This document shows, one piece after another, positions 1 through 12,180 of a stretch of DNA of 64,000 nt; position 1 is the stretch's first letter; each line of letters begins with the position of its first letter. The stretch comes from Thuidium tamariscinum (lineage: Eukaryota > Streptophyta > Bryopsida > Hypnales > Thuidiaceae). A program made the translations under genes and the position numbers. The notes beneath the pieces were generated by a model that saw nothing but the letters and a program-made list of their open reading frames with translations, ran no database searches and was not told where the DNA came from. The stretch is from positions 10,540,001 to 10,604,000 of the forward strand of contig OX344752.2 in assembly GCA_947034885.2 (NCBI GenBank), in the 5' to 3' direction.

Positions 1-375
1 ATCCAACTCATAAATATTATTCAAAAATATTCTTTGATAGTAAAGAAAATTTCAAAGAGTTTGATTGTAAATAATGCAAGGTAAAAGCATTTGATGTAAA
101 CAAAAAATTATTTTTGTACACTACTATATTATTAAGTAGGTTTCATTGAAAACTATTTTTTTAAATAGATGTCAATTTTTTTGAAGAATCATTTTTCAAC
201 AAAAAGTTCATGGATAGAAAAACATCATATGCAACTTTTCATTTTTTACATCATTCTACAAAATCATTCTCATAACAAAAATAATATTTAGCAAAGACAT
301 GCTACCCTTGTCCTTTACTTGAAGTATCATATAGATTAACTTGATAGGTCTTTTTTTAGAAATAGGGGTAGTATA
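1..375. other. AT-rich intergenic DNA, no gene seen
   Basis: Very AT-rich sequence with homopolymer runs. I see no long ORF, no protein motif and no clear repeat boundary here. Confidence 0.6.
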
Positions 376-1024
376 AGGATGATTGCAAGAAACACCTATA
401 CTAATTGTTTCATTTTGCAACAATACTCACGACTTTAAAAAAAATTAAAATTAGAATTTGAAAAAAATTAAAATAAATATCAATGACTTATATTTATATA
501 TATATACTTGTAAGATGAAGGTATCAAAGGAAGGAAATACATAGAAATTTTTTTAAGTAGGAAAACTTGAAAAGTGTCAAACCTCAAGAGATGGTCATTT
601 ACCAAAAAATTCATGAAAATATTATTGGTTTATATGTTTTAGATTACAAATAGAAAGAAGTTCACTCTGTAAACTTCCACACCACACAAAATTAATTATT
701 TTTAAACTTCATTTAGCCATTAGCTATAAATTTATTAGAAGACCACCTCGTCCAAATTTCACCTCAAAGTTCTTTTTTGGGGGTACTAAATAGTACTTAA
801 AATCTCCAAATTGACAATTGCAACATTCAATTGGGGTCTTTTTTTGGATAATATACTATTTTTGAGAATTACGAAAAAATTAGGTAATACATATGATAGT
901 CATGAGTACCTTCTTTGTAGATCTTGAATCATTTGAAGCAAAAGTACGAAAGTTATGGCCAAAAAACATATTAGCATGTGACATGTGACAAAAAATAGAA
1001 CGAGTGTTTCTTACAATCACCTAT
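376..1024. mobile_element. MITE of the GCAAGAAACAC family, copy a
   Basis: The left end reads GATTGCAAGAAACACCTA and the right end reads the near reverse complement (GTGTTTCTTACAATCACC). This gives a terminal inverted repeat of about 25-30 bp around a non-coding AT-rich interior of about 650 bp. The same ends and interior order recur at 19120-19850, 20467-21192 and, inverted, at 21841-22560. No target duplication is clear at this copy. It is non-autonomous, and I cannot fix the superfamily from the ends alone. Confidence 0.65.
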
Positions 1025-1440
1025 AATTTAACAATTTTATTTAAGTTTTATCTCATAAAATTATTTTCGTATTTTTTGTTATTTTAATCAAAGAACGTAA
1101 TATCTTTAGATTTTGCAATTTATTAGTTTTTCTACTTAGAGAATTATTACATACTTGATTGTCCTAGGTTTATTAAGTAAATACGCTCATTAATCACTAT
1201 ATGTGATTCTTTCTACCATTGCATTTTCTTTGGAGCGTAATATTCTATTCTTGAAATATTTTAAGAACTTTCTATTAATTTTATAAGTATAAAATTCATA
1301 AACTTAATAATAAATTCATTTAAAAAAAAGGCCTAAATAAATAAGCATTGGATAAATTAGTACCTTATATATCCTCGAGGTCATCCTAGAGGTCATCATA
1401 GTATTTTTATTCAATAAGAATAGTTGATATGGAAAGCTAT
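1025..1440. other. AT-rich intergenic DNA, nothing recognised
   Basis: Low-complexity AT-rich stretch between two MITEs. No ORF with recognisable content. Confidence 0.55.
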
Positions 1441-2223
1441 TTAACCCCTAAAGGACTGCAATTATGTTTCTAGCAAAACTGCTCTAAAACTGTCATTTTT
1501 AGGACAGCTACCAAATTTCACCCAAAAAAACATTTTTAGACAAATGTAATTATAGTATCTTTAAGTTCACTATTTGAAAAGATGTAGAAAAAATTTCAGA
1601 AATTTCCGCCATGTAGATTGCAAGATATTAGTGTTTGAAGTTACAAAAATCTTTTTTTTACCATTGCGAAAATTTGGGCAGCTGGACTTCAAAAGGCCAC
1701 ATTTGTATGAAAAATGTCTAAGATGGTTGCAACTCTTTGGATTTATTTTCCAATTCAAGTTGGCTACATGCTTGAAAATTTTCATATCATTTGGAATTGT
1801 ACAACATGTACAAAAAAAATAGTAAATAGGAAGAAGTAGAGAATGATTCAAAATACAAAATGGTAACAATTTATTTATTGAATTGAAAAATGCCAATCCC
1901 AATGGCTCATTAATTCAAATGGAATGATTCAAAGCATTCCGCGTATATATAAATCTATAAAACCAATTTCAAATTTTGGATTCCAAAAAAAGTGATTTTT
2001 TTTTATTTGCCCAAACTGCCCGAGTTGAGAAACAAACAGCATATTGTGCGATAACTCTTCAATTATGAAGTTAAAAGTCACAAAAATTGTTGGGCTTTAA
2101 ATATACTCCTTGTCCCCACCTTCTATTAAAATTTGGTTCCAAAACATGAAAATCTCTAGTCACATGTACCTGCCCAAAATCGCTATGTTGCCAAAAAAGG
2201 CATGTTAGTCCTTTAGGGGTTAA
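1441..2223. mobile_element. piggyBac-like MITE with TTAA-flanked inverted ends
   Basis: The segment begins TTAACCCCTAAAGGACT and ends AGTCCTTTAGGGGTTAA, an exact 17-bp inverted match. Read as TTAA target duplications around CCCCTAAAGGACT tips, this is the arrangement of piggyBac-type elements: a TTAA site duplicated, with C-rich tips. The roughly 780-bp interior carries no transposase. The short ORFs inside (for example 1570-1902 on the minus strand) have a diverged counterpart in the relative at 12181-12656, but they look like chance frames in repeat DNA. Confidence 0.7.
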
Positions 2224-4195
2224 TGAAGGCTAGAGATGATAGACTAACTACACAAATATGTACATAATTGTGTTGCTACCTTGTATGAATTTCATCAAGT
2301 AGTGATGATCTTGTCGAAAAAAACATTTTTAAATTATATAATAATTAATTTAAATAATTAATAAATTAATATTATCTAATGTGACAGCCACACGACCACA
2401 TCAACATACTAATGTGGCAACATTCATGGCGTTCACAACATTTGAGAGCTTACAATCTTCTAAAACGGCCATAAATCCTCTTATAGCACGGGTTGTATAA
2501 ATTGATTGTGATGTTAAATATGGGTGGAAATGGGGTGAAAATTTCATTCCTTGACAAATACACATTTAAATTCAAGTAAGGTCTTCTATCAAGGCCATTC
2601 TAGAGAGGCCTTTGAAGGCCCAAATTTCTTCTAATGTATTCACCTTCAAAAATTTTGTGTGAAAAAAGGAAATCTTCTATAGTACTTAGACTTCCAATGA
2701 ATGTTTTGTAAGTTTTTTTTCAAATACACTATGATTCCCATGGTATCAAAATGAATGATTCCATAGTCACTAATATGTCCTTTAAGAGTTAATTTTATTA
2801 ATCTTCAACAATTATACTACATGTATTTTTAAAGTGTGCTCATAGTGATGAGAATCTACAAGGTAGTTTTAGAAAGCAACACTGAATATGAATTTCAAAG
2901 CCTTTCAATTAATGCGATTTTAAGGACAAGCTGGCCTCTCTAGACTTCACTTAAAACTTTGTAGACAATACCTCTGTATAAATTAGACTCAACATAAGTA
3001 AAGATATTTTTGGAAGAAAAAATGCCACATGTCATCTTGTAAATGGTATGCAATGACATGGACCCTTGAGAATATGACATGGAAATGCAATTTTGGCAGT
3101 TTAGTGCCAATTTATGCCTTCATGGCAAGGTACAAACAAAGTTTTTTTTGATGTCCTAGGAAAATACATTGTACAAATCTTTGTCAATGTGGTAACGATA
3201 GGTACATCCAAAAGTGCACTTCACTTCTTAAAATACCATCTACTATGCGCATATATTTTCAAAATCTTTCATGTACATACGCTGTAGATGGAGCTTTCCA
3301 AAACAACCTTTGATTGTTAATAACTTTTGTATACAGTATCCGAATCATATATTCTTTGGTGCATTGGAATGTGCTCTTACTTTCCAAAAAGACTATATGA
3401 AAATTTAAATTGCCTAATAGTAGTAACTAAAAATAGGCACAATATCAATAAGTGGTACTTTTGGAAGTATCCACCTTAATTATCAAGAAGAACTAGTTCC
3501 TTTGATTTCAATGAAGGGCCACGTCATACAAAATAAGGGATGTGTACACTTATTTTATTCGTGGGCAATAAGCTCCACAACGGGATTTAAAAATTCATAT
3601 AAACTGAACCCTAAGACTCACTCCATATTATTTACCACGGAGGATGAAATTTAAATTTGTACTATGAATCAATAGTTTAAATTAGTTGGAATTGAAAGAA
3701 GTCAAATTAATCACCACATTGTAAGGGCAATTTTTTACATTTATCCATTAAGGGCCTTAGAGAATTATATACGTGGTATTGTATTTGATTTCTAGGGCTA
3801 AATAATGTATTAAAAATTAACTTCTAGTAACTTCTAAACTATAGAAAATCTCAAAAACAAAGTCTTCTAAATCACAAGATTCTAAAAAAAATAATGCATG
3901 GAAAAATACAATTTTGATTGCTTAGGATGTCTTTGCACTCATTCTCGCACTCATTCTCACATTCATTCAATGTTCAAGATTTGAATGCTTGATCCTTGAA
4001 GTGTTAACCTTTAAATGTCTATATGTCCCCAAAGTTGATGCACCTTGGCCAAAACATCAAATTAGGTTGTAATATTCAAAATATTTATTATTTCTTGGTT
4101 TTGATTTGAATTGAGAAATGAAAGCCTAAGAAATGATCTCTCAACTCCATTTGTCACAAACATTCATCCTTCATCAACAGATCAACTTAGGTTTG
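2224..4195. other. AT-rich intergenic DNA, no gene seen
   Basis: About 2 kb without a convincing ORF. It contains AT-only stretches near 2336-2375 and a small CATTCTC/CACTCATTC-type tandem near 3935-3970. GC content rises sharply at about 4195, where the Ifi-6-16 unit begins. Confidence 0.55.
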
Positions 4196-5656
4196 TAACG
4201 CTTGCGATCACTGAAGCCTTTTAGGGCATATTAGCCCGGGATTGAGGATGCTTGTAAGGCTTGTAAGGCGTTCTCTGTTTCGGATGGTTGATTCATTGGA
4301 GTGAAAGATGTGATCCCGGATGTGATCGACTTTTGAAATTTAGGAAATGGGTAATTGTTGTCGACTTTCCATTTTCCACGTTCTGTTTCTACTGCAGTCT
4401 GTACTGTTTGGAAAGCTAGAAATCGGCCGGTGAAGATGCTTGATGTAGGCATAGTGTAATATATCTCAGAAGTATGGATTCAACTCAAGCATTCTGTTCT
4501 AACTAAGCATCCCTCGTAGCTTGAGGATGTTTTACTTTGAAGAGTCGATGGGCTGGCTTACCTGAATATTAAGTAGATATCTTTCCTGTTCAGCTGATTC
4601 TTGGCTTTCCTCTGGTTGTGCTGTCTTGTTAGTTTATGTCGTGTGCCGAGTGCTGCAGTAGATTAAGGCCACCATGCCTAAGGAGGAGCGAGTGGGAAGC
4701 AAACCGCAGCAGGGTTTGCTGCGAAGAGTGCTGGGGCAACTTCAGTGCCGAGGCAGGCTCTGAGCCAGCCAGCTCCGGTAACACACCGCCAAGCAGCCTG
4801 CTTCAATTCTAATAAGGAATCCGAAACCTGAAGTGCGAGCGCCGTCGAGAAGTTCAACGCTGATGATGCCAGCTATTAAAAGATATTTGAAGCTCACCTC
4901 TGAACATTGAACTGAAAGTTTCTTGAATTGATGTACGATGACTGATTCATGGCGTAGCAGTTCTGATATGCTTGTTACGAATTTCGAACCCTAAAATCAG
5001 TGACTGTGTCACCTGCGCTGACCTCATTCTGCTTTCTACTGTATTTGAAGTCATTGGCACGCTAGGTTGCAATTGAGGTTGCAATTGGCAGGCTGGATTA
5101 CACGTCTACGAAACTAGCGCGTCAGAGAGTGAAGTGGCACGGTTTCACAATATCCTTCATCTCAAATTATGTTGCACAAGCCGAATTTATATGCTCAGAT
5201 CAATCATTAGTACTGAGATTTGTGAGCTCCCTAAGTTATACACATGTTTCATAGAATTCTGCGTTCGTTCCACAAGTGCTCTTGCCAAGTTGTGAATCCA
5301 GGGCCTACGATTTGCTCTTGCGCTTATTTACGTGTGTCCTCAGCTGCTAATGAAGTTCCAAGAACTCGACTCTACCAATAAACACTGAGAATTTTTAACG
5401 CGCTCGAGAAAGTCATGAATGACAGGATCAGCAAACGAGACGTATAGTCAAATGTGGCACGACCCAAGTTACTACAAGGACTTGAATAAGCCAGAGAAGC
5501 AGGAGTCACTCTCATATGCATGCGGACCACCATAGAAAAGACTTTTGGCAACCAATCTGACATTGCCAGTGTTGTAGTGCGAGATGAAGAGCAACGTCGA
5601 GCTCGGCGAGCAGAAGGCAATTAATTCCGAATACTTCATAGAAGTGATAGAACCCT

Positions 5657-5940
5657 CGACTTTGGCGTTTCAGTACCTTATCTCCCTCGTACGTCGATTG
5701 AAGACATGCACTTCTATTTAAATTCATGCTCGATAATATCATTTACATTGTCCTGATGAGATTTGGACTTCAGAATCTGAAGATCTTGGATAGTGTACAA
5801 TGCATTTTTCAGTGAGTGTTTTGAGTTGTCGCAAATTCTACCTAGGAGTTGATCAATTGCAATTTGGGCTGAAGAAGAAGCATGGAGACGACCCAAAGCA
5901 ACGACGATGAGGGAGATAAGGTACTGAAACGCCAAAGTCG
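5657..5940. repeat. Perfect 32-bp inverted repeat with 220-bp spacer
   Basis: Positions 5657-5688 and 5909-5940 are exact reverse complements over 32 bp (left arm starts CGACTTTGGCGTTTCAG). It could form a hairpin or mark a small local rearrangement. No transposon ends were recognised, and I did not find the arms in the corresponding part of unit 2. Confidence 0.7.
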
Positions 5941-6275
5941 ACATGAGTAGAAGGGACTCAGTAGACGAAGGCTCTATCCATGAATACCTGGACAAAGTTT
6001 TCAAGTAATGTTGCCGACTATTCTACTCTGCGATTGCACTGCCAGGCGATTGTTTACAATCCATGATTCACTGCCCGTAACGTCAATGAGATCTGGAAGT
6101 TGGATGTTTGTAGATACACAGCAATTCAACGGAAACTGATGTTGCGGGAAAAGATGAGCGGGGAATTGCAATATCCTAAACTGGAAAGAGAATCCTCCTG
6201 GTCAGGAATTTCCATCATGGCGCCAGGGAAACCTCCACCTCCGCCGCCAGGCCCCAGGCCACCTCCTCCAAAGCC

Positions 6276-6352
6276 TGATTCGCACATCAAAACCTCGAAA
6301 CTTTCGGAGCTCTCTCATATGCTTTGAATTCGAGGTGCTGATGTGCGAATCA
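6276..6352. repeat. Short inverted repeat (about 24-bp arms)
   Basis: 6276-6299 and 6329-6352 are reverse complements with one mismatch (left arm TGATTCGCACATCAAAAC). GGAGCTCTCTCATATGCT lies between the arms and recurs just after them as a direct repeat. A proline-rich ORF (6100-6327) runs through it but is not kept in unit 2, so I do not call it a gene. Confidence 0.55.
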
Positions 6353-6992
6353 TGAACCCTTTAAGGAGCTCTCTCATATGCTCGTCTCTTCGGACCGTAA
6401 GGTGTAATCGCGCGACTCTCAGTAAATCAGACACAGGCACCATGCCAGAAGCTTGCACGGTACTCTTCAGATTAAATTGGATACAGGTATATATACCAAC
6501 GGCAATGGCTTAACGTTTCAACTCGAATTTGGTCGAAAGCAAAGCGAAGGTCGGAAGTTCAAGAACTATCACTGGGACTGCTCAGCACTTCAATACCAAT
6601 TCGAGGAAGCTGATGGCATGATTCAAAATTCAAGGAGCTCAAGAAGAAAGGACTTTAAACTGTACAGGAACAACATAGCATAGATTTATTACAAAATTTG
6701 TGGTAGTAGATCCGTTCAGACCATAAAGCTCCTTGACAATCAACCATATTAAAAGTAGCAAACAAAAAGATAACTGCCTAGGTAGCGATTCAGCGCGCTG
6801 TGGCAAGGTATATCTACTCCACATAGGAAACTACTCTTTTTTTCGTTTCCTGATGTCCCTACTCTGGAATTAGCTCATCAGTTGATAAAGCACGCAAGAT
6901 TCATCAATTGATCGAGCACACAAGACTCAAATGATCTTATTTGTGTACGATGATCGATGCGACACGAACGTTGAAATCTCAGAGAGCTTAAC

Positions 6993-7457
6993 TTAGTTCC
7001 GAGCTTTCGCAACAACAGCTCCCGCTCCCGCAACTACTCCCACGGTCAACTTAGCTGGGGCTCCACGTAGTAAGCCGCCACCCATCGCTGTTGCTTGCAC
7101 GAAAGCGAACGGCGACCCAGCTGGTACGTGTCCGCCATGGGCGATGGCGGTATCGCTCATCCAAGCCGCAGCGAAAGAATCCGCTGCAGGTCCAGACGTT
7201 GTGAAGCCGGCGGCCTCCAAGGTCAATTTACCAGCAGTTGATGCCACCACTGCAGCAGCTGCTTTACTTCCTGCCGCTCCTGCAATTCCTTTCACAGATT
7301 TACCTCCGGCAGCTTCTGCAATTCCTTTCGCAGCTTTACCTCCTGCCGCTCCTGCCATTCCTTTCGCAGCTTTGCCTCCGGCAGCTCCTGCAAATCCTTT
7401 CGCAGCTTTAACTCCTGCCGCTCCCACCATTCCTTTCGCAGCAGTCGCAGGCGCCAT
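6993..7457 (-). CDS. Ifi-6-16 (ISG12/IFI27-like) family protein, gene 1
   Basis: Predicted 154-residue small hydrophobic protein. Residues ~75-125 carry the signature of the Ifi-6-16 family: an AAGFTTSGPAADSFAAAWM stretch, then an AIAHGGHVPAGS-type glycine-rich turn and a second small-residue helix. Family members in animals are membrane proteins linked to mitochondria or the nuclear envelope and to stress or innate immune responses; the role in plants is not settled. The N-terminal ~70 residues are about five copies of a 12-residue unit (type GAAGGKAAKGMA), 36 bp at DNA level, which typical family members lack. The ATG at 7457 starts MAPATAAKG and matches gene 2. The opposite strand is also open (7144-7488), but the family motif is only on the minus strand. 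Compared with genes 2 and 3, the GGGVAAGS turn is changed to GGHVPAGS. I see no intron. Confidence 0.75.
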   Translation of the reverse strand: MAPATAAKGMVGAAGVKAAKGFAGAAGGKAAKGMAGAAGGKAAKGIAEAAGGKSVKGIAGAAGSKAAAAVVASTAGKLTLEAAGFTTSGPAADSFAAAWMSDTAIAHGGHVPAGSPFAFVQATAMGGGLLRGAPAKLTVGVVAGAGAVVAKARN

Positions 7458-7489
7458 CGCTCGGAGTCTCGGACAAGATGAACTGTAAG

Positions 7490-8093
7490 ATGAACTGCAA
7501 ATAGGTCGATGACTACAACACCGTCATGCAAATCAGTTGGCGAATTCACAGTCCTGAAGTCGATTAAGTTTTCACAAGGCTCCGCTGTCACAATCAGGTT
7601 TGGAGCAATGGGAGCTGTCACATTGTGAATCCCACGTTAGTAATTTGCCTGGCTGGCTACTCGCACATAGTAGCTGCTAATTATCACTAGCTAGGTGCAA
7701 CTGAAGCAACGCAACACAGTGTTGAAATTCTAAAAAATCAGTTTATGATGAATGCACGCAGTATTCTGTGTCTCTCATATTTATCTCCGGTCGGCGTAAC
7801 GTAAAGAATCATTGATTGAGCGTGGGTTTGCAGGATTTACATATTGTTTGTGCATGAAATGTCTGCTCAAGCAAAGCCTTGATGACTTCGTCAGTTTCTG
7901 TAATTCCCTTCGACCAATCCGTGTATGGCGTCAGATCAGACCATCCGAGACTTGTGGAGATTCGAGCCACCGTCACCTGATGCCGTCGTTCACAATTTAC
8001 TGGGATTGAATTACGTTACAGTAAATTTATTCAACTACATAAATGCCGTCGTTTTCCACTAATCGTGTGCGGACTGTGAATGAGTGTACAATG
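7490..8093 (-). promoter_or_regulatory. Conserved block upstream of gene 1
   Basis: This non-coding stretch is nearly identical to 15228-15860, upstream of gene 2, and partly conserved at 17520-18180, upstream of gene 3. It is the likely 5' UTR and promoter of the minus-strand gene. A TATA-like GATAAATATGAG (minus strand) lies near 7777-7790 and is kept in unit 2. A 65-codon plus-strand ORF at 7812-8009 has a matching frame in unit 2, but it shows no domain and could be chance. Recent duplication alone may explain the conservation. Confidence 0.35.
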
Positions 8094-8366
8094 CAGGACG
8101 GTAAATCCTCCATTTGAAGAGGGCCCAGCAGGGTTGATTTACGTCAGGGGAAAACGTAGGAATTTTTTTATCTTTTGCAAATAATTGTTTTTGCAAATTC
8201 TGAATTCATATATGCAATCAGTGACCGCAAATTAGCAAGGAAAGGCCTGAAACTATCCCTAGACTCGACCCCAAATACCTTAGAGGGCTTTTCTTTCACT
8301 TTTGCCCCGGAGAACCCAAAATTTATCCTGCTGGGCCCACTTCGTATGGAGGATTAGGCGTGACTG
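8094..8366. mobile_element. hAT-like MITE (CAG...CTG ends), absent from unit 2
   Basis: Starts CAGGACGGTAAATCCTCCAT and ends GGATTAGGCGTGACTG. The inner inverted match includes AATCCTCCAT and GGGCCCAGCAGG on both arms. The sister unit at 15841-15865 reads straight through (GTGTACAAATTGCTGGG), which gives an empty site. The flanks are TACAATG on the left and TACATAT on the right, consistent with a decayed target duplication of about 7-8 bp. No coding capacity. Confidence 0.65.
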
Positions 8367-9790
8367 TACATATTGCTGGGATTGAATTTCTGTACAGTAA
8401 TTTATTCATCTAACTTAATGTCTAGGGACTTTGAGGAAGCTAAAGCATCGTAGAACATTAGTAGCTAGACTGCTAGAGCTATGAGACTTAGACTATCATA
8501 CAGTTAGTACTAATAAGTGCACAATACACCTAATAAGTCTACACATATTCTTTCAATTGGTATGTAGAAAGACATCTTGGTAGCATATTCTGTAGTTCAG
8601 TGGGTGAAGGAGATACAAATTGAGTTGAACATCTCTCTCAGTATCCCTCTTCTATGGTAAGGTGGCAAAAGTTATACTACTTAAAATCACATCTATTTTG
8701 TCTTCCGTTTCCTTCAATTTCAATTCATATGGTTGATTGCATGGAATTTGTATAGCAACCGAAAGAAAATTGAGAAATTCCTTCAACGAACCAGGTAGAG
8801 ATATGATCTTTAATTTGAAGTGCTTGCATTCCGTCTTTGCAATTTAGTCAGGAAGACATCTTCCCAGAATCGATCATCCAATTGCCAGAGACCCAGAGTA
8901 GGCAATGCTGCAATCAATTACTGCAATGGACAAGAGAACAGCAAAAATGCAATCGGAAGGCGACGGAGTTGCGAAGTCAGCAGCAACAGTGATTGTGTGT
9001 GGTATTTTCTTGAATTCGAAATCGTACTTAGGAATTTCAAATTTTACAGATCATTGAAGGAGTCTGTGAGGATTAACTGTCGAAGGAATGCTCGTTGCTC
9101 TTCTCTTCCTCCTCTTTAGAATTTCCGCTCCTCCTCTTCTCCTCAATCTTGGTGTTTACGTACCGAAATTAAAACAGTTCCCTTGATTGAATTGATCAAG
9201 ATCACCATCGCTGTACTCTACAGTGCTTACTTACTCCAGAATGAAATGAAAATGATAATATATATTCGTCACTCGTCGCTAGCTTGATTCTTCCAGTTCC
9301 GCCATCTCGATCCACCGGGCGCTGAATCTTCAGAAGCATCAAGGGCAGAGCTTAGTTACCGCCATCTCTCGGACATTCGGATCACAATCTCGAAAGGTTG
9401 GTGTTCCGGGGTTAAGCGAATTGATCAAGGTAGTGAATGAAGAAAGTGATATGAATCGTTGAAAGCTGCACAAAGAAGTGTTGGGGAACTCGAACATTGC
9501 AAGATGGAGAAATTTATATTCAGATATGCTAAATTTGGACTAAAATCTTGGTTTGATTTAGCAAAGTTTTTCAACTATTTGAACCTTTTTTCATCCATTT
9601 TAATTGAGTGATAATGCATCCAATTTAGAGTGGACTTCGTTATACAAAAATTGGTCAAACTTTATTGAAAAGACTGTAAGATTTTTCAAAATTCTACATA
9701 AAGAGGAAATTTAGAATTGTTAGTTGGCAAAAGTGTAGGGAGAGCCCTATGAAAAGTAAATAAGGTACTTTTAAATTTCTCAAAAACTAA

Positions 9791-9875
9791 TACCACCTCT
9801 ATTTTTTAAAAAGACCTATGTTTCCTTTGTAAAATATAAAGGAAATATGGGTCCTTTTCAAAAATAGAGGGAGTA
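9791..9875. mobile_element. Short Stowaway-like MITE
   Basis: An 85-bp near-perfect hairpin. It starts TACCACCTCTATTTTTT and ends AAAAATAGAGGGAGTA, with matching AGGTC/GGTCC inner segments and TA at both outer ends. Size, TA flanks and the CTCCCTC-like tip fit the Stowaway (Tc1/mariner) MITE pattern of plants. Confidence 0.65.
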
Positions 9876-12180
9876 AGAAATATTGGACTTGAATTATAGA
9901 GAGGTCCAAGGATAGTGGAGAGCCACATAAAATGTAGGCATTGCAACTTTAAAACTTTAAAAAAAATAATATATGAAGTATTGGAATTGATGGGTTGTTG
10001 GAACTTAGAAAGCCAGAATATTTTGAATAAATTCTAAATAAAAGTTTGTAATATTTGATAAAAGAAAACATAAGGAAAATATAGAAGTCTATAATGTTTG
10101 ATAGAGGAAAATCAAAATTATTAGTTGGATTATCTTTGAAAGGATATTGAATTGTAGGCCAAATGTGTCATTTGAATGGTCAAGAATTATTCTTCTATAC
10201 CAAACAATGAATCATTTTCTTCATATCTATTGCTCTTGCAAAACTAAAGAAATGAAGCTCTTCACCCTAAAGTCCCATTGTCCCTTTTGGAGACTAAATG
10301 GATTTTGAACAAGTTCTAGTAAGCTCCATTTTTGGTGAAATTTAATTTTTGAAGTTTTTCCATTAGATAGAAAAAATTATTTGCTTTTAGAAACAAATTT
10401 TCTATTTCAATTGGTGCTTAAGAGCAAAAATTATATACAATAATGAACCTAAAATTGAACTTTGTTGGTAAAAAAATATCCACAAAAATTTTAAATAAAT
10501 ATTTTTTAAATAAATATATTATAGATTTCATCTTTTTTAAATAAAATTTTGGATTAATTCCATTTGAATTTGTAATGATACAATTATAGAGCATCTTGTT
10601 TTGTAAGCAAAGAGAACAATTTTTTGAATTAATCTTCATAGAATTTGTTTTAGAGTTCAATTTTCACATTTAAAAAAAAATAGTTTGGTACATTTAACTT
10701 TGATTTTTAAAACAATCTCACCAATGAAAGTAGAGTGTTTTAATTCCATTTTAGAACTATTGATGATTTAGTTTCTTTCTCTACACATACTACTATACTA
10801 GCCTTCTTCTACTTAATAATTTCTTCTAGATAGATGGCTTTGAATTAGCATCAAAATGACACTTAAAATATAGTAAACTTGTTTTCATATATTTGTGAAA
10901 GTTTCATGAAGTTTAGAGGTCTAAAGTGGAAGATATGATCAATGATAGTTGCACTTTGTTTCTAGCAACAGTCAAAATTCAAAAATTTGAATCTAAACTT
11001 ATTAGTAGATACAATATAGTGGATAGTCTAGCATTCTTCCAAAGGATGAAATGTCCTTCTGAACTTCTTTGACTTACTTACAAACAAATGATACTTTCTA
11101 TATTTTGGGGTTTTACAATAAGATATTGAAAATCCATGTTATGAAAACTTACATGGCATACAGTTGTATGCTTGTAATTCATCATCTTTGATTTTTTGTC
11201 TCACATAATAATTAAAGGGTAAAAATGGTTTGACATGATATGAAATCAAAATATAGTTTAAATCATTAATCTCTATATGCGGAGTAGTTATAGAATCTCT
11301 ATACTACAAAAAGTTTGAAATCCTTTATTTGATTCAATTTTCAATATTTTTGGATAAAAAAACCATATAGTAAGTGTAGATTATTTATTACAACATTTTA
11401 ACCCTTCAGCGCTCCAACGTCCAATATCTGGATAATATATAGATTGAAAACCAAATTTATTTTTCATTATAGTTTGGATGAAAGTCATCCTAATTTTTTG
11501 AGATACTTTATAAAATTGCTGTCCTATCTAACGGTTGTATTTTCTATTACTAGCTAAAGTACAAAATTTTCTAAAATTACAAATGTAGAAGTATATTAAG
11601 TGTTTGACTTGCGTTGGCTCTAGTTCAAATTTGGAATTGCAAAAGTAAAGTTATAGAGTTTTAGAATACAAAAATTTCTAAGAATCACCATATCAAGAGA
11701 ACTTCTTTTCAAATCCATTTCAACAAAATTTATACAAAGAATGACAATATTTTTCTTGTAATTCAATTTAGAAGGAATTTTTAATTTTTCCTTTCAAAAT
11801 TTATAAAGAAATATTAGTGATAGCATTGGTCAATCTAATTGTATGCACTACAAGAGAGAAAGGATGTTTTAAATATAGTCCTAGTCTGTAGTAAAGTCTT
11901 TCAAATAATGACCTTTAAGTAAGGTATTCAATAAAATTTTACTAAAATGATAGTATTTTCAATCAAATTTAATAAGAAATTTACTAAAAGGTCATTATTT
12001 AGAAGACTATACTACTAGGACTATACTTAAAACACCCCTTTTTTGTACTGATAGATAGAATTTAAGACTCAAACTCTACAATTATAATTTGCATCTCAAT
12101 TCCAAAATATTCTTCCAAATAGTACTTTATGATGGATTTTCCGAAATCATCAATCCTATAGATGAGTCTAGACACTCAGA
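9876..12180. other. AT-rich intergenic DNA, no gene seen
   Basis: About 2.3 kb of AT-rich DNA between units 1 and 2. No coding content is recognised. A TTAA followed by CCCTTCAGCGCTCC at 11398 might be a diverged piggyBac-type tip, but I could not pair it. Confidence 0.5.

Larger units (their letters stand above)
4196..9720. repeat. Segmental duplication unit 1 (Ifi-6-16 unit)
   Basis: First of three related segments. Its left edge (GTAACGCTTGCGATCACTGA) matches 13018 onwards. Its middle (around 6510-6610) matches 14270-14360 and 16525-16640. The gene and upstream block (6990-8090) match 14760-15860 and parts of 17260-18150. Its right part (8820-9720) matches 16300-16520 and 18300-19950. Each unit carries one Ifi-6-16-type gene on the minus strand. 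Outside that gene and the MITE at 8094-8366 I see no supportable gene. Confidence 0.8.

Noticed and set aside
5372-6004. Overlapping minus-strand ORFs in unit 1
   Set aside because: No family motif, broken by the inverted repeat, and no matching frames in unit 2.
6100-6327. Proline-rich plus-strand ORF
   Set aside because: Not conserved in unit 2 and overlapping a hairpin; no domain.
7144-7488. Plus-strand ORF of 114 codons rich in PPAAPAIPF repeats, with a counterpart at 14877-15227
   Set aside because: It is the opposite strand of the Ifi-6-16 genes. The family motif is on the minus strand, and the repeat keeps the antisense frame open by composition.
7812-8009. 65-codon ORF shared by units 1 and 2
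   Set aside because: Units are too similar for openness to be informative, and unit 3 diverges; lies in the likely promoter/leader of gene 1.
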